A stretch of 64,000 bases of DNA, from NCBI RefSeq assembly GCF_008727815.1, contig NZ_CP044230.1, positions 790,001 to 854,000 of the forward strand, written 5' to 3'. Below are positions 50,586-61,510 of the stretch, one piece after another. The translations under genes were made by a program, and so were the position numbers. Under the pieces are notes generated by a model. It saw only the letters and a list, made by a program, of their open reading frames with translations, was not told where the DNA came from and did no database searches. The stretch is from Streptococcus sp. LPB0220 (GTDB taxonomy: Bacteria; Bacillota; Bacilli; Lactobacillales; Streptococcaceae). Numbering within the stretch: position 1 is the stretch's first letter; each line of letters begins with the position of its first letter.

Positions 50586-50594
50586 TGATATACT
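50586..50594 (+). promoter_or_regulatory. Extended -10 promoter of ssrA
   Basis: TGATATACT (50586-50594) lies about 16 bases upstream of the mature tmRNA 5' end. Confidence 0.6.
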
Positions 50595-50609
50595 AATTGT
50601 ATTCGTTTT

Positions 50610-50955
50610 GGGGTCGTTACGGATTCGACAGGCATTATGAGGCATATTTTGCAACTCATCTAGCGGATGTAAAACGCCAGTTAAATATAACTGCAAAAAA
50701 TAATAATTCTTACGCTTTAGCTGCCTAAACACCAGCAGGCGTGACCCGATTCGAATCGCTCGTGTTTGATGACAGGTCTTTATTTTAGCGAGATACGATC
50801 TAACTTTGTCTAGAAGTTAGATAAGAGATTGATAGACTCGCAGGTACAGGGCTTGAGTTATGTGTCATGTAGCTGTTAAACTAAGACATAACCTATGGTT
50901 GTAGACAAATATGCTGGCAGGTGTTTGGACGTGGGTTCGACTCCCACCGGCTCCA
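50610..50955 (+). ncRNA. ssrA: Transfer-messenger RNA (tmRNA)
   Basis: The mature ends GGGGTCG (50610-50616) and CGGCTCC plus A (50948-50955) form the alanine tRNA-like acceptor, with the T-arm GTGGGTTCGACTCCCAC. The tag frame begins at GCA 50693 and reads AKNNNSYALAA before TAA at 50726-50728, a streptococcal-type degradation tag. tmRNA with SmpB rescues stalled ribosomes. CCA is not encoded. Confidence 0.97.
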
Positions 50956-50969
50956 TATTTTTTATTCAT

Positions 50970-51057
50970 GGAAGATTACTCAAGAGGCTTAAGAGGCCGT
51001 GTTGGAAACGCGGTAGGCGTGTAATAGCGTGCGTGGGTTCGAATCCCATGTCTTCCG
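50970..51057 (+). tRNA. tRNA-Ser (anticodon GGA)
   Basis: An 88-nt cloverleaf with acceptor GGAAGAT/GTCTTCC, anticodon loop TTGGAAA giving GGA (codons UCC/UCU), a long variable arm typical of serine tRNA, and T-arm GTGGGTTCGAATCCCAT. The discriminator is G and CCA is not encoded. It lies 14 bases after ssrA and is probably cotranscribed. Confidence 0.95.
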
Positions 51058-51065
51058 TTGTTGAG

Positions 51066-51094
51066 ACATCATTGTGTAGCAGTGGTGTTTTTTT
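51066..51094 (+). terminator. Terminator of the ssrA-tRNA-Ser unit
   Basis: ACATCATTG (51066-51074) pairs with CAGTGGTGT (51080-51088) through wobble pairs, then a run of T. Confidence 0.75.
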
Positions 51095-51152
51095 GTACAA
51101 AAAGGAGTGACCAAAGGAGGCACCAAAATAGACAATGCAGAAAGGAGAAAAA

Positions 51153-54100
51153 GTGATTACACAGCTAGATACCAAATCAGTCTATACCTTTATGGAAAGT
51201 CTTGTGACCATAAAAGACTATGTCCAAGCGGCTAAAAGCATGGGGTATGGCGCATTGGGAATCATGGATGTAGATAATTTGTATGGTGCTTATGAATTTA
51301 TCGAAGCCTGTCAAGCCCACAACCTCAGTCCCTTGGTCGGTTTAGAAATTGGACTAAAAGTAGACAATGAAACAATTCCGTTTCGGATGATGGCCCTGTC
51401 AACGAAAGGCTACCAGAATCTGATGAAGATGTCGACCGTCAAAATGATGGGGAAAAACAATTGGGAAGATGTGAAGCACCTTACAGAAGGAGTAGCGGTC
51501 ATTGTCCCAGCGCCTTTTGCTAGTGAAGACATACCGCTTGGTCTAGATTACTTCATCGGAGTTTTTGCCGATACGCCGGACCAAGAGTTTAGCCACCCTG
51601 TGCTTCCTCTTCATACTGTGCGTTTTTTTGAGGCGGAAGATATGGAAGCCATGCAGATGCTCGCGGCCATCAAGGACAATCAAAGCTTGACAGAAACAGG
51701 ACAAATTGATCCTAGAACAGTCCTAAAAACTCCTCAGGATTTACAGAATGATTTTGCTGAGCGATTTCCTCAAGCCATCCCAAATCTTGAAAAACTTGTC
51801 CAAGGGATTCAATACGACATTGATACTCAGTTGAAATTGCCTCGCTTCAATCCTCAGAAACCAGCTGTTGCGGAATTGAGAGAATTAGCCCAAGCCGGTC
51901 TTCTTCGAAAGAACTTGACTAGTCCGGTCTATCAAGAACGTTTGGAGCATGAATTAGACATTATTCACCAAATGGGCTTTGATGATTATTTCTTGATTGT
52001 CTGGGATCTTCTTCGTTTCGGACGAAGTCAGGGATATTATATGGGAATGGGGCGTGGGTCTGCTGTCGGCTCACTGGTAGCTTATGCCCTGGAGATTACA
52101 GGGATTGATCCAGTGGAGAAGAACCTCCTCTTTGAACGCTTTTTAAATGTGGAGCGCTACACCATGCCGGATATTGATATTGATATTCCTGATATCTATC
52201 GTCCAGAATTTATCCGTTATGTGAGAGACCGTTATGGGAGTTACCATGCGGCTCAGATCGTGACCTTTTCAACCTTTGGGGCCAAACAAGCCATTCGAGA
52301 TGTTTTTAAACGTTTTGGGGTACCAGAGTACGAATTAACCTCCATTACCAAGCGGATTGGCTTTAGGGATACACTGACGACAGCGTATGAACAGAATCTA
52401 GCTTTTCGACAAGTGATTCATAGTCGAACAGAATTTGAACGTGGCTTTGAAATTGCCAAAAGAATTGAGGGCCAACCTAGACAGACCTCGATCCATGCGG
52501 CGGGTGTTGTGATGAGTGACCAGGATTTGACGGATCACATTCCTCTCAAGTATGGAGAAGACATGTTTGTTACCCAGTACGATGCTCATGCGGTTGAAGC
52601 CAATGGTCTATTGAAGATGGATTTTTTGGGTCTGCGAAACTTAACCTTTGTTCAAAAAATGAAGGAAGCCGTCTATGAAAAGTACCAAGAAGAGATCGTG
52701 ATTGAAGCCATTGATTTAGAAGATCAAGAAACCTTGGCCTTATTTGCTGCTGGGGATACCAAGGGGATTTTCCAATTTGAACAAGCAGGAGCTATCCGCC
52801 TTTTGAGACGTGTGAGACCCAATCATTTCGAAGAAGTGGTAGCGACCACCTCTCTCAATCGTCCAGGAGCTAGTGATTACATTGATAATTTCGTCAAAAG
52901 AAAGCACGGCCAGGAAAAAGTTGACATTCTGGATCCAGCTATTGAAGAAATCTTACGGCCCACTTATGGGATCATGCTTTACCAAGAGCAGGTTATGCAA
53001 GTTGCCCAGCATTTTGCAGGCTTTAGCCTTGGGAAAGCCGATATCTTACGTCGGGCCATGGGCAAAAAAAATGCGACTGAAATGCACAAGATGGAAGACG
53101 ATTTTGTCACGGGTGCTCTTAAACTTGGTCATACGGAAGAAAAAGCCAAAGAGGTCTTTGCGATCATGGAAAAATTCGCAGGCTATGGGTTTAACCGTTC
53201 CCATGCCTATGCCTATTGTGCCTTGGCCTTTCAGATGGCCTATTTCAAGGTCCATTATCCAGATGTTTTCTTTGATGTTATGCTCAATTATTCGAGTAGC
53301 GATTATCTGACAGATGCTCTCCAGTTTGATTTTAAAGTCGCGCCATTATCCATCAATACCATCCCTTACAGAGATAAGTTTCAGGATCGAAAAATTTACT
53401 TGGGAATGAAAAATATCAAGGGACTTCCAAGAGATTTAGCGTATTGGATCATTGACAATCGTCCCTTTGAAAGTGTCGAAGATTTTATTTTACGCCTTCC
53501 TAATCAGTATCATAAATTACCTCTATTGACGCCTTTAGTAGAACTAGGGTTGTTTGATAACTTTGAGAAGAATAGACGCAAGGTGCTTCACAATTTGCCG
53601 AATTTATTTGTCTTTGCAGATGAGCTAGGCAGTTTGTTTGCGGATTCTAACTATTCCTGGACAGAAGTGGAAGACTTTAGCCAGGCTGAAAAATATGAGA
53701 AGGAAGAGGCCATTATTGGCATCGGGCTCAGTACCCACCCTTTGGTTGCGATTGGGCAAACGAGTCCCTACGAGATCCAACCAATTTCTCAACTCATACA
53801 AGGAGAGCAGGCGCGAATCCTCGTAGAAGTGCAAGCCATCCGGACCATTCGAACCAAGTTGGGGGAACTCATGGCTTTCTTACAAGTCAGCGATATCAAG
53901 AAAAAACTAGATGTGACCCTTTTCCCTGAAACCTACAATCGATTTTCCTCCTTGATAAAAGAAGGTGGCTTTTATTACTTGACGGGGAAGGTACAGGAGC
54001 GTGATGGGCGCTTACAGATGATTCTAGCAGAGGCTCAACTAGCGACTAATGAGAAATTCTGGATTCAGTTGCTCGATCATCGTCAGGATCAAACGATTCT

Positions 54101-54233
54101 TTCTATCTTGAAAAAATATCCAGGGCCATATCCTGTGGTATTACGCTATGAAGATGAGAAAAAAACTCTTCAATTGAAGGGCTATACAGTTCAGAAAAAC
54201 AAAGAATTGGAAGATGAACTAAAGAATCTCGTT

Positions 54234-54254
<21 letters not shown>
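51153..54254 (+). CDS. dnaE: DNA polymerase III alpha subunit DnaE
   Basis: DnaE (1033 aa from this start) is the second replicative polymerase of low-GC Gram-positives, extending primers before PolC takes over. An N-terminal PHP domain (MESLVTIKDYVQAAKSMGYGALGIMDVDNLYG) precedes the polymerase core with GRGSAVGSLVAY and the catalytic aspartates in MPDIDIDIPD. A C-terminal OB-fold region follows. GTG 51153 with AAAGGAG five bases upstream is preferred to ATG 51135, whose spacing is poor and which adds residues unlike the family. Confidence 0.95.
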
Positions 54255-55352
<1,098 letters not shown>

Positions 55353-55421
55353 TTTTATTTCATTAATTCGTTAACCTTGTCTTAAAAAGACAGATATATT
55401 AAAAAAGGAGTCATATATATC

Positions 55422-56927
55422 ATGAACAAACGTGTAAAAATCGTTGCAACTTTAGGTCCTGCGGTAGAAATCCGTGGCGGTAAAAAATTCGGTGAAGATG
55501 GATACTGGGCTGAAAAACTTGACGTTGAAGCTTCAGCACAAAACATTGCTAAATTGATCGAAGCTGGCGCTAACACTTTCCGTTTCAACTTCTCACACGG
55601 TGACCACCAAGAACAAGGTGAACGTATGGCGACTGTTAAACGTGCAGAAGAAATCGCTGGTAAAAAAGTTGGTTACCTTCTTGATACAAAAGGTCCTGAA
55701 ATCCGTACTGAATTGTTCGAAGGCGAAGCTAAAGAATATTCATACAAGACTGGTGAACGTATCCGCGTTGCTACAAAACAAGGCATCAAATCAACTCGTG
55801 ATGTTATCGCATTGAACGTTGCTGGTGCGCTTGACATCTTTGATGATGTTGAAGTTGGTCACCAAGTATTGGTTGATGATGGTAAATTGGGTCTTCGCGT
55901 TGTAGAAAAAGACGCTGCAAAACGTGAATTTGTTGTTGAAGTTGAAAACGATGGTATCATCGCTAAACAAAAAGGTGTAAACATCCCTAACACTAAGATT
56001 CCTTTCCCCGCACTTGCTGAACGCGATAACGACGATATCCGCTTCGGTTTGGAACAAGGTATCAACTTCATCGCGATCTCATTCGTACGTACTGCAAAAG
56101 ACGTTCAAGAAGTTCGTGCTATCTGTGAAGAAACTGGTAACAGCCACGTTCAATTGTTTGCGAAAATCGAAAACCAACAAGGTATCGAAAACTTGGATGA
56201 AATCATCGAAGTAACTGATGGTATCATGATCGCTCGTGGTGACATGGGTATCGAAGTACCATTCGAAATGGTTCCAGTTTACCAAAAAATGATTACTTCT
56301 AAAGTAAATGCTGCTGGTAAAGTTGTTATCACTGCAACAAACATGCTTGAAACAATGACTGAAAAACCACGTGCTACTCGTTCTGAAGTATCTGACGTCT
56401 TCAACGCTGTTATCGATGGTACTGATGCTACAATGCTTTCAGGTGAATCTGCAAACGGTAAATACCCACTTGAATCTGTAGCTACAATGGCGAAAATCGA
56501 TATGAACGCTCAAACACTTTTGAAAGAATATGGTCGTTTGAACCCAGCTTCATTCGAACGTAACTCTAAGACAGAAGTTATGGCTTCAGCTGTTAAAGAT
56601 GCTACAAACTCAATGGATATCAAATTGGTTGTAACATTGACTAAGACAGGTCACACTGCACGTTTGATCTCTAAATACCGTCCAGATGCTGATATCTTGG
56701 CATTGACATTTGACGAATTGACTGAACGTGGATTGATGTTGAACTGGGGTGTTATCCCAATGTTGACAGATGCTCCTTCATCAACTGACGATATGTTCGA
56801 AATTGCTGAACGTAAAGCAGTTGAAGCTGGTCTTGTTAAATCTGGTGATGATATCGTTATCGTTGCTGGTGTACCAGTTGGAGAAGCTGTTCGTACAAAC
56901 ACAATGCGTATCCGTACAGTACGTTAA
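55422..56927 (+). CDS. pyk: Pyruvate kinase
   Basis: Pyruvate kinase (501 aa) makes pyruvate and ATP from PEP and ADP. The N-terminal VKIVATLGPAVEIRGG differs slightly from the usual TLGPSSE start, as in streptococcal enzymes. The active-site segment IMIARGDMGIE is intact. The C-terminal allosteric domain closes the protein. It is second in the pfkA-pyk unit and competes with PTS Enzyme I for PEP. A hairpin terminator follows. Confidence 0.97.
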   Translation: MNKRVKIVATLGPAVEIRGGKKFGEDGYWAEKLDVEASAQNIAKLIEAGANTFRFNFSHGDHQEQGERMATVKRAEEIAGKKVGYLLDTKGPEIRTELFEGEAKEYSYKTGERIRVATKQGIKSTRDVIALNVAGALDIFDDVEVGHQVLVDDGKLGLRVVEKDAAKREFVVEVENDGIIAKQKGVNIPNTKIPFPALAERDNDDIRFGLEQGINFIAISFVRTAKDVQEVRAICEETGNSHVQLFAKIENQQGIENLDEIIEVTDGIMIARGDMGIEVPFEMVPVYQKMITSKVNAAGKVVITATNMLETMTEKPRATRSEVSDVFNAVIDGTDATMLSGESANGKYPLESVATMAKIDMNAQTLLKEYGRLNPASFERNSKTEVMASAVKDATNSMDIKLVVTLTKTGHTARLISKYRPDADILALTFDELTERGLMLNWGVIPMLTDAPSSTDDMFEIAERKAVEAGLVKSGDDIVIVAGVPVGEAVRTNTMRIRTVR

Positions 56928-56947
56928 TAGACAATTTGATCTTAAAG

Positions 56948-56996
56948 CCTTGCTGGTTGGTCCGAAAGGATTGACCGCGAGGTTTTTCTTTTTCTT
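56948..56996 (+). terminator. Terminator of pfkA-pyk
   Basis: CCTTGC (56948-56953) pairs with GCGAGG (56977-56982), with an inner GGTTGGTCC/GGATTGACC wobble stem closed by GAAA, then a T-rich tract. Confidence 0.8.
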
Positions 56997-57059
56997 CTGG
57001 TGTGTGTTGACAAGAATTCTCACTAATGCTTACTTTCTCTTTTTTAAAGATCAAAAACA

Positions 57060-57068
57060 TGGTATAAT
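57060..57068 (+). promoter_or_regulatory. Extended -10 promoter of the signal peptidase-like gene
   Basis: TGGTATAAT (57060-57068) lies 24 bases before the ATG, with AAGGAAGGGAG as the ribosome site. Confidence 0.65.
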
Positions 57069-57092
57069 AAATAAAAAGGAAGGGAGACATTC

Positions 57093-57653
57093 ATGCCAAG
57101 GAGAGATTTAATTAGAAATGTCATCATTGTCGGTGTACTGGTTTTGGCACTGATTTTGCTTCGAATCTTTGTATTTCATCCATTTAGTATCAATGATAAG
57201 ATGGCCAATGCTTCTGTGAAAACTGGAGATCTTGTGGTAGCGACTAGAAATGCTCAGGTAGATCGCAGTGATTTGGTCTTATACAAGGTCGGTGGAAAAG
57301 AATACCTTGGACGTGTCATTGCCAAAGAAAACGATGAAGTCAGCTACGTAGATGACGTCCTCTATTTGAATGGACAGGCAACACCAGAACCTTACCTGAA
57401 CAAAATGCTCAACAAACATCTAGCTGCTCCTACGAGTAATGGGTATTATACGGATGATTTCTTCTTATCAGAGTTAAAAGGGACCAAGGCTGGTCGTGTA
57501 CCATCGGATACTTATCTAGTCTTAAATGATAACCGTGGGGATACAGAAGATAGCCGTGAGTTTGGTTATATCCATAAAAATCAGATTGAAGGAGTCGTGA
57601 ATCTGCGTCTCTATCCTCTCAATAAATTTGGTTTTATAAAAGTAGAAGAATAG
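57093..57653 (+). CDS. Signal peptidase I-like protein lacking the catalytic Ser-Lys dyad
   Basis: A 186-residue S26-fold protein with one N-terminal transmembrane helix (~8-28). The fold motifs survive: KTGDLVV, GRVIAKENDEV, YLNGQ and NDNRGDTEDSREFG. Where active enzymes have SM followed by PT, this has Lys36-Met37-Ala. Where they have the general-base lysine in KRVIG, it has Gly73-Arg74. Both catalytic residues are therefore missing. A similar loss is known for S. pyogenes pilus-locus SipA, which acts without protease activity. Commonly annotated lepB from homology alone. The gene follows pyk but has its own promoter and terminator. Confidence 0.85.
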   Translation: MPRRDLIRNVIIVGVLVLALILLRIFVFHPFSINDKMANASVKTGDLVVATRNAQVDRSDLVLYKVGGKEYLGRVIAKENDEVSYVDDVLYLNGQATPEPYLNKMLNKHLAAPTSNGYYTDDFFLSELKGTKAGRVPSDTYLVLNDNRGDTEDSREFGYIHKNQIEGVVNLRLYPLNKFGFIKVEE

Positions 57654-57672
57654 CCGAAAGGCTATTTTTTTT
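57650..57672 (+). terminator. Terminator after the signal peptidase-like gene
   Basis: ATAGCC-GAAA-GGCTAT (57650-57665), which includes the stop codon, followed by T8. Confidence 0.9.
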
Positions 57673-57752
57673 ATAAATATCAAAATGAACTAGTTATTTT
57701 TCCATTTTTGTGGTAAGATGTTCATTAAATAATTTTTTAGGAGGAGAATGCT

Positions 57753-58394
57753 ATGCAGTATGCTTTGGAAATTTTACCAAGTTTGTTAAAGGGAGCAAGC
57801 CTCACCTTGCAAGTGTTTGCTTTCGTATTGATTTTATCGATTCCACTAGGAATCGTTGTTGCCTTTTTGCTTCAATTGCGCTCAAAGATCCTGCATGGAC
57901 TCCTAACAATTTATATCTGGATCATGCGAGGAACTCCTCTTTTGCTTCAGTTGATCTTTATTTATTACGTCCTTCCAAGTATCGGGATTCGGATTGATCG
58001 GTTGCCTGCGGCTATTACAGCCTTCACCCTCAATTATGCAGCCTATTTTGCGGAAATCTTCCGTGGAGGAATTGTTGCCATTCCGACAGGTCAGTATGAG
58101 GCGGCCAAGGTCTTGAAATTGAGTTCATGGCAAACAATTCGCTATATCATTTTGCCTCAGGTGGTGAAGATCGTTCTTCCAAGTGTCTTCAATGAAGTCA
58201 TGTCCTTGATTAAAGATACCTCCTTGGTCTATGCTCTGGGAATTAGTGATTTGATCCTGGCTAGTCGGACGGCAGCCAATCGTGATGCCAGTCTTGCACC
58301 CATGTTTTTGGCGGGAGCTATTTATTTAATCCTCATTGGGATCGTGACCATCATTGCTAAGCGAGTTGAAAAGAACTTTTCATATTATAAATAG
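57753..58394 (+). CDS. Polar amino acid ABC transporter permease
   Basis: A 213-residue HisM/GlnP-type membrane protein with about five membrane segments. The family motif with RGTPLLLQLIFIYY is followed by the cytoplasmic EAA loop (EIFRGGIVAIPTGQYEAAKVL) that docks the ATPase. First gene of a three-gene importer (permease, ATPase, binding protein) separated by 12 and 9 bases. AGGAGG precedes the ATG. Confidence 0.94.
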   Translation: MQYALEILPSLLKGASLTLQVFAFVLILSIPLGIVVAFLLQLRSKILHGLLTIYIWIMRGTPLLLQLIFIYYVLPSIGIRIDRLPAAITAFTLNYAAYFAEIFRGGIVAIPTGQYEAAKVLKLSSWQTIRYIILPQVVKIVLPSVFNEVMSLIKDTSLVYALGISDLILASRTAANRDASLAPMFLAGAIYLILIGIVTIIAKRVEKNFSYYK

Positions 58395-58406
58395 GAGGAG
58401 AAGTAT

Positions 58407-59036
58407 ATGTTAGAATTAAAACAAATTTCGAAACGGTTTGGGGATAAGCAGATCTTATCAGATTTCAATCTTCTCGTTCCTGAAAAACAAATCGTCGCCA
58501 TTGTTGGTCCTTCTGGGGGAGGAAAGACCACCTTGCTTCGCATGCTAGCTGGTCTTGAAACCATTGATTCTGGTCAGATCATCTATAATGGTGAAAACTT
58601 GCCTCTGGATGCCTTAGAAAAACGAAATCTTCTCGGTTTTGTCTTTCAAGATTTTCAATTATTTCCACATTTATCGGTCATGGAAAACCTGATCTTGTCC
58701 CCTATCAAGACCATGAATGTGACTAAGGGAGAAGCGAGTAAAAAAGCCATGAGCTTACTGGAGCGCTTGGGGCTCGAACAACATGCGGATGCTTATCCAT
58801 TCTCTCTATCTGGTGGTCAGAAGCAACGGGTGGCATTGGCTCGTGCTATGATGATCGATCCAGAAATTATTGGCTATGATGAGCCGACTTCGGCCTTGGA
58901 TCCAGAATTGCGATTAGAAGTTGAGAAGTTAATCTTGCAAAACCGTGAACTGGGGATGACTCAGATCGTTGTTACCCATGATATTCCATTTGCAGAAGCA
59001 ATTGCGGATGTTCTTCTCAAGGTTGAGCCTAAATAG
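58407..59036 (+). CDS. Polar amino acid ABC transporter ATPase
   Basis: A 209-residue ABC ATPase with Walker A GPSGGGKTT, Q-loop FVFQDFQLFPHLSV, signature LSGGQKQRVALARAM and Walker B IIGYDEPTSALDP. It energises amino acid import with the flanking permease and binding protein. At 209 residues it is shorter than the usual ~240, ending after ADVLLKVEPK, which suggests loss of the C-terminal regulatory extension. Confidence 0.94.
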   Translation: MLELKQISKRFGDKQILSDFNLLVPEKQIVAIVGPSGGGKTTLLRMLAGLETIDSGQIIYNGENLPLDALEKRNLLGFVFQDFQLFPHLSVMENLILSPIKTMNVTKGEASKKAMSLLERLGLEQHADAYPFSLSGGQKQRVALARAMMIDPEIIGYDEPTSALDPELRLEVEKLILQNRELGMTQIVVTHDIPFAEAIADVLLKVEPK

Positions 59037-59045
59037 GAGGAGAGG

Positions 59046-59873
59046 ATGAAACGAGTAATACCATGGCTGCTAGGTGTCCTTAGTCTCGCTCTTCTGACTG
59101 CCTGTGGACAGACAGTGAGTGATCCTAAAGTGGACAACTGGCAAAAATACCAAAAAGAGCAGTCCATCACGATTGGTTTTGATAATACTTTCGTTCCCAT
59201 GGGCTTTGAGCAAAAAGATGGGAGCTACGCTGGTTTTGATATTGATTTGGCTAATCAAGTCTTTGAATCTTATGGGATTCATGTCAACTGGCAACCCATT
59301 GATTGGGATATGAAAGAGACGGAACTGAAAAATGGTACCATTGATGCCATCTGGAATGGCTATTCGGCTACAGATGAACGTCGGGAGAGTGTTGCTTTTA
59401 CCAAGCCCTATATGAAAAATGAACAAGTCTTGGTCACTAAGAAAGCCTCTGGGATCCAATCAGTCGATGGGATGAAAGAGAAGCGATTAGGTGCCCAGAC
59501 TGGATCGTCTGGCTATATGGATTTTGAAGCCAATCCTAAAATCTTGAAAAATAAGGTTAAAAATCAAAAGGCTACCCAATACCAGAGTTTCAACGAGGCG
59601 CTGATCGATCTTCAGAATGATCGGATCGATGGGCTCCTAATCGACCGTGTCTATGCCAACTATTATTTGCAAACGGAAGGAATTTTAAAAGACTACAATG
59701 TCTTTCCTGTCGGTTTTGAAACTGAATCCTTTGCGGTAGGGGTGCGCAAGGCGGATAAAACCTTGAAGAAAAAAATTGATGAAGCCTTCGTAAAACTCTA
59801 TCAAAAGGGCCAGTTCCAAAAGATCTCTAAGAAGTGGTTCGGAACGGATGTAGCAACAGACGATATCAAGTAA
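59046..59873 (+). CDS. aatB: Amino acid ABC transporter substrate-binding lipoprotein (AatB-like)
   Basis: A 275-residue type 3 solute-binding protein. The signal peptide ends in the lipobox LLTAC with Cys20 as the lipidated residue. The SBP signature GFDIDLANQVFE and WNGYSATDERRESV are present. Its sequence and gene order closely resemble pneumococcal AatB and its partner genes, reported in amino acid uptake; the exact substrate here is inferred. A terminator starts at the stop codon. Confidence 0.88.
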   Translation: MKRVIPWLLGVLSLALLTACGQTVSDPKVDNWQKYQKEQSITIGFDNTFVPMGFEQKDGSYAGFDIDLANQVFESYGIHVNWQPIDWDMKETELKNGTIDAIWNGYSATDERRESVAFTKPYMKNEQVLVTKKASGIQSVDGMKEKRLGAQTGSSGYMDFEANPKILKNKVKNQKATQYQSFNEALIDLQNDRIDGLLIDRVYANYYLQTEGILKDYNVFPVGFETESFAVGVRKADKTLKKKIDEAFVKLYQKGQFQKISKKWFGTDVATDDIK

Positions 59874-59903
59874 AAAAGCTAGGAAATGATTCCTAGCTTT
59901 ATA
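59874..59903. terminator. Terminator after aatB (left copy)
   Basis: AAGCTAGGAA (59876-59885) pairs with TTCCTAGCTT (59890-59899) around ATGA. A near-identical hairpin lies at 60144-60167. Confidence 0.8.
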
Positions 59904-59923
59904 TTAAAGACAAAGTTATCTCA

Positions 59924-60061
59924 AAAACTTTCCTTAGGTGAGTACGGACGTCAGCGAACTTCTACGAAGTTCCATGACTTAGTTTTGAACCTAAGGTTTC
60001 AAAACTCCCGAGTGCTAGAAACATCACTGTTTCTAGCACTTTTCTCACAGCGGAAAGTTTT
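59924..60061. repeat. Structured intergenic repeat, copy 2
   Basis: A 138-base element with the same closing stem as copy 1 (59924-59933 with 60052-60061). Internal hairpins are at 59950-59978, 59982-60005 (GTTTTGAA/TTCAAAAC) and 60012-60039 (GTGCTAGAAAC and complement). Relative to copy 1, paired bases change together on both arms. AT-rich similarity continues to about 60116. It lies between convergent aatB and mntE and fills the 295-base gap 59874-60168 together with its flanking terminators. Confidence 0.9.
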
Positions 60062-60143
60062 GGTATACTTTTGATTCATTTTAAAAATTAGAAAATTTTT
60101 AGAGGATCAATTAACTTTTTTTATAAGGTTTGGCTGCTCTCTC

Positions 60144-60171
60144 AAGCTAGGAAATACTTCCTGGCTTTTTA
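60144..60171. terminator. Terminator of mntE (right copy)
   Basis: AAGCTAGGAA (60144-60153) pairs with TTCCTGGCTT (60158-60167), differing from the left copy at only three positions. Confidence 0.8.
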
Positions 60172-61359
60172 ATCTGTTTTATTAGTAATTTGATGGAAAA
60201 TCTTTTGCCAAGTTTCGTGGCGACGCCAGAGACTGGTATGGATTTGACCGTCTAGTTCATAACGTATGAGTTTGGTTTTTTGGCTGATGGACTCTAGTTC
60301 AAAGTTTTGGAATTGAACTTGGTCACTTGCGAGAGCCTCTATTAATTCTGCCTTGTTGTGTTCGTGACCGGTATCGTCAATCAAGGTATAATTATCTGCT
60401 AACAGTGTATCAAATTCTTGCTTAGCATAGAGGCGTTTTTCGTAGGTTAAGAGTTTCTTTTCAACGTTTTCGATCAACTCATCCTCAGGAATTGAGCTAG
60501 GTTCCACATGGACGTCAATGTCAAAGACTCCAAATTCTTCTTTCAGAAGATCCTCGACTTCTTCTGTGATCGCATGGCTTTCATAGACGGAAAGATCGGG
60601 ATTCATCTCCAAGACAACGTCCAGATAGATATTGCTTCCGTAGGTCCGTCCGCGTTGGTATTTCACACGTGCAATCTTAGGGAGTTTTAAAATTGCTTTT
60701 TCGTAATCTTCGAGGAGACTATCGTCAAAGCCGTCTGAAAGACTAAAGGAAGATTCCATAAAAATATCGTAGGCTGTTTTGAGGATAAAGAAGGTGATGA
60801 TGATGGCTACGATTTTATCGACAATTGGATAGTTAAAAGCACTAGCAGCGATCGCGATCGACGTTCCAAGAGAAGTGACGACGTCTGAAAGATTGTCTTT
60901 TGCGGCTGCTTTTAAGGCTTTGGATTTGGCTCGTTTGGCTAAGCGAAGATTGTAGAAATAAACGCCTAGCATGACAAGGGCTGAAACCACTCCGACACCA
61001 GCACCGAGTGGATCAATGCTAACTGTTTCATTGCTGAAGATCTTTTGGAGGGTATCGCGTAAGACATCAAAACCGACATAAAACATAATGATGGAGGTGA
61101 CTAGACTAGCTAGATCCTCAATTTTCCAGTGACCAAACTTGTGATCACGGTCAGCTGGTTGGCGAGCGAGACGAATCCCGATGAGCAGGGCAGCATTGCT
61201 GATAATATCTGATAAGTTGTTAAATCCATCGGCTACCAAACTAGAGGAGTGAAGCAGATGGCCAGTAGCTAATTTTGCTGAAGAAAGTAGTAAATAGGCT
61301 AAAATACTGATGATGGCACCACGTTCGGCCAGTTTTAAGTTACTGTATGGTTTTTCCAA
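60169..61359 (-). CDS. mntE: Cation diffusion facilitator, manganese efflux MntE-like
   Basis: A 396-residue CDF transporter with about six membrane segments and the paired metal-site aspartates in LVADGFNNLSD (TM2) and AAKDNLSDVVTS (TM5). A cytoplasmic CDF C-terminal domain (~205-285) is followed by an extra ~110-residue tail. Sequence and tail closely resemble pneumococcal MntE, which exports manganese and guards against Mn toxicity. It is monocistronic and convergent with aatB. Confidence 0.9.
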   Translation of the reverse strand: MEKPYSNLKLAERGAIISILAYLLLSSAKLATGHLLHSSSLVADGFNNLSDIISNAALLIGIRLARQPADRDHKFGHWKIEDLASLVTSIIMFYVGFDVLRDTLQKIFSNETVSIDPLGAGVGVVSALVMLGVYFYNLRLAKRAKSKALKAAAKDNLSDVVTSLGTSIAIAASAFNYPIVDKIVAIIITFFILKTAYDIFMESSFSLSDGFDDSLLEDYEKAILKLPKIARVKYQRGRTYGSNIYLDVVLEMNPDLSVYESHAITEEVEDLLKEEFGVFDIDVHVEPSSIPEDELIENVEKKLLTYEKRLYAKQEFDTLLADNYTLIDDTGHEHNKAELIEALASDQVQFQNFELESISQKTKLIRYELDGQIHTSLWRRHETWQKIFHQITNKTD

Positions 61360-61510
61360 AATTTCCTCCTACAACCTCGGATATGAACCTGTTTTCTTTA
61401 AGCTACTATTATATCGTTTTTGGAAGGGAAATTCAAATGAGTCCTTTTTTAAAAGAAGCTAGGCCGGTTTTGTGGTATAATAGAACGATTGAATGAATGA
61501 GGAGTATGAG

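Noticed and set aside
50610..51057. tmRNA/tRNA-Ser as an occupied integration site
   Set aside because: These genes are common integration targets, but no integrase, att duplication or foreign genes follow; dnaE comes directly after.
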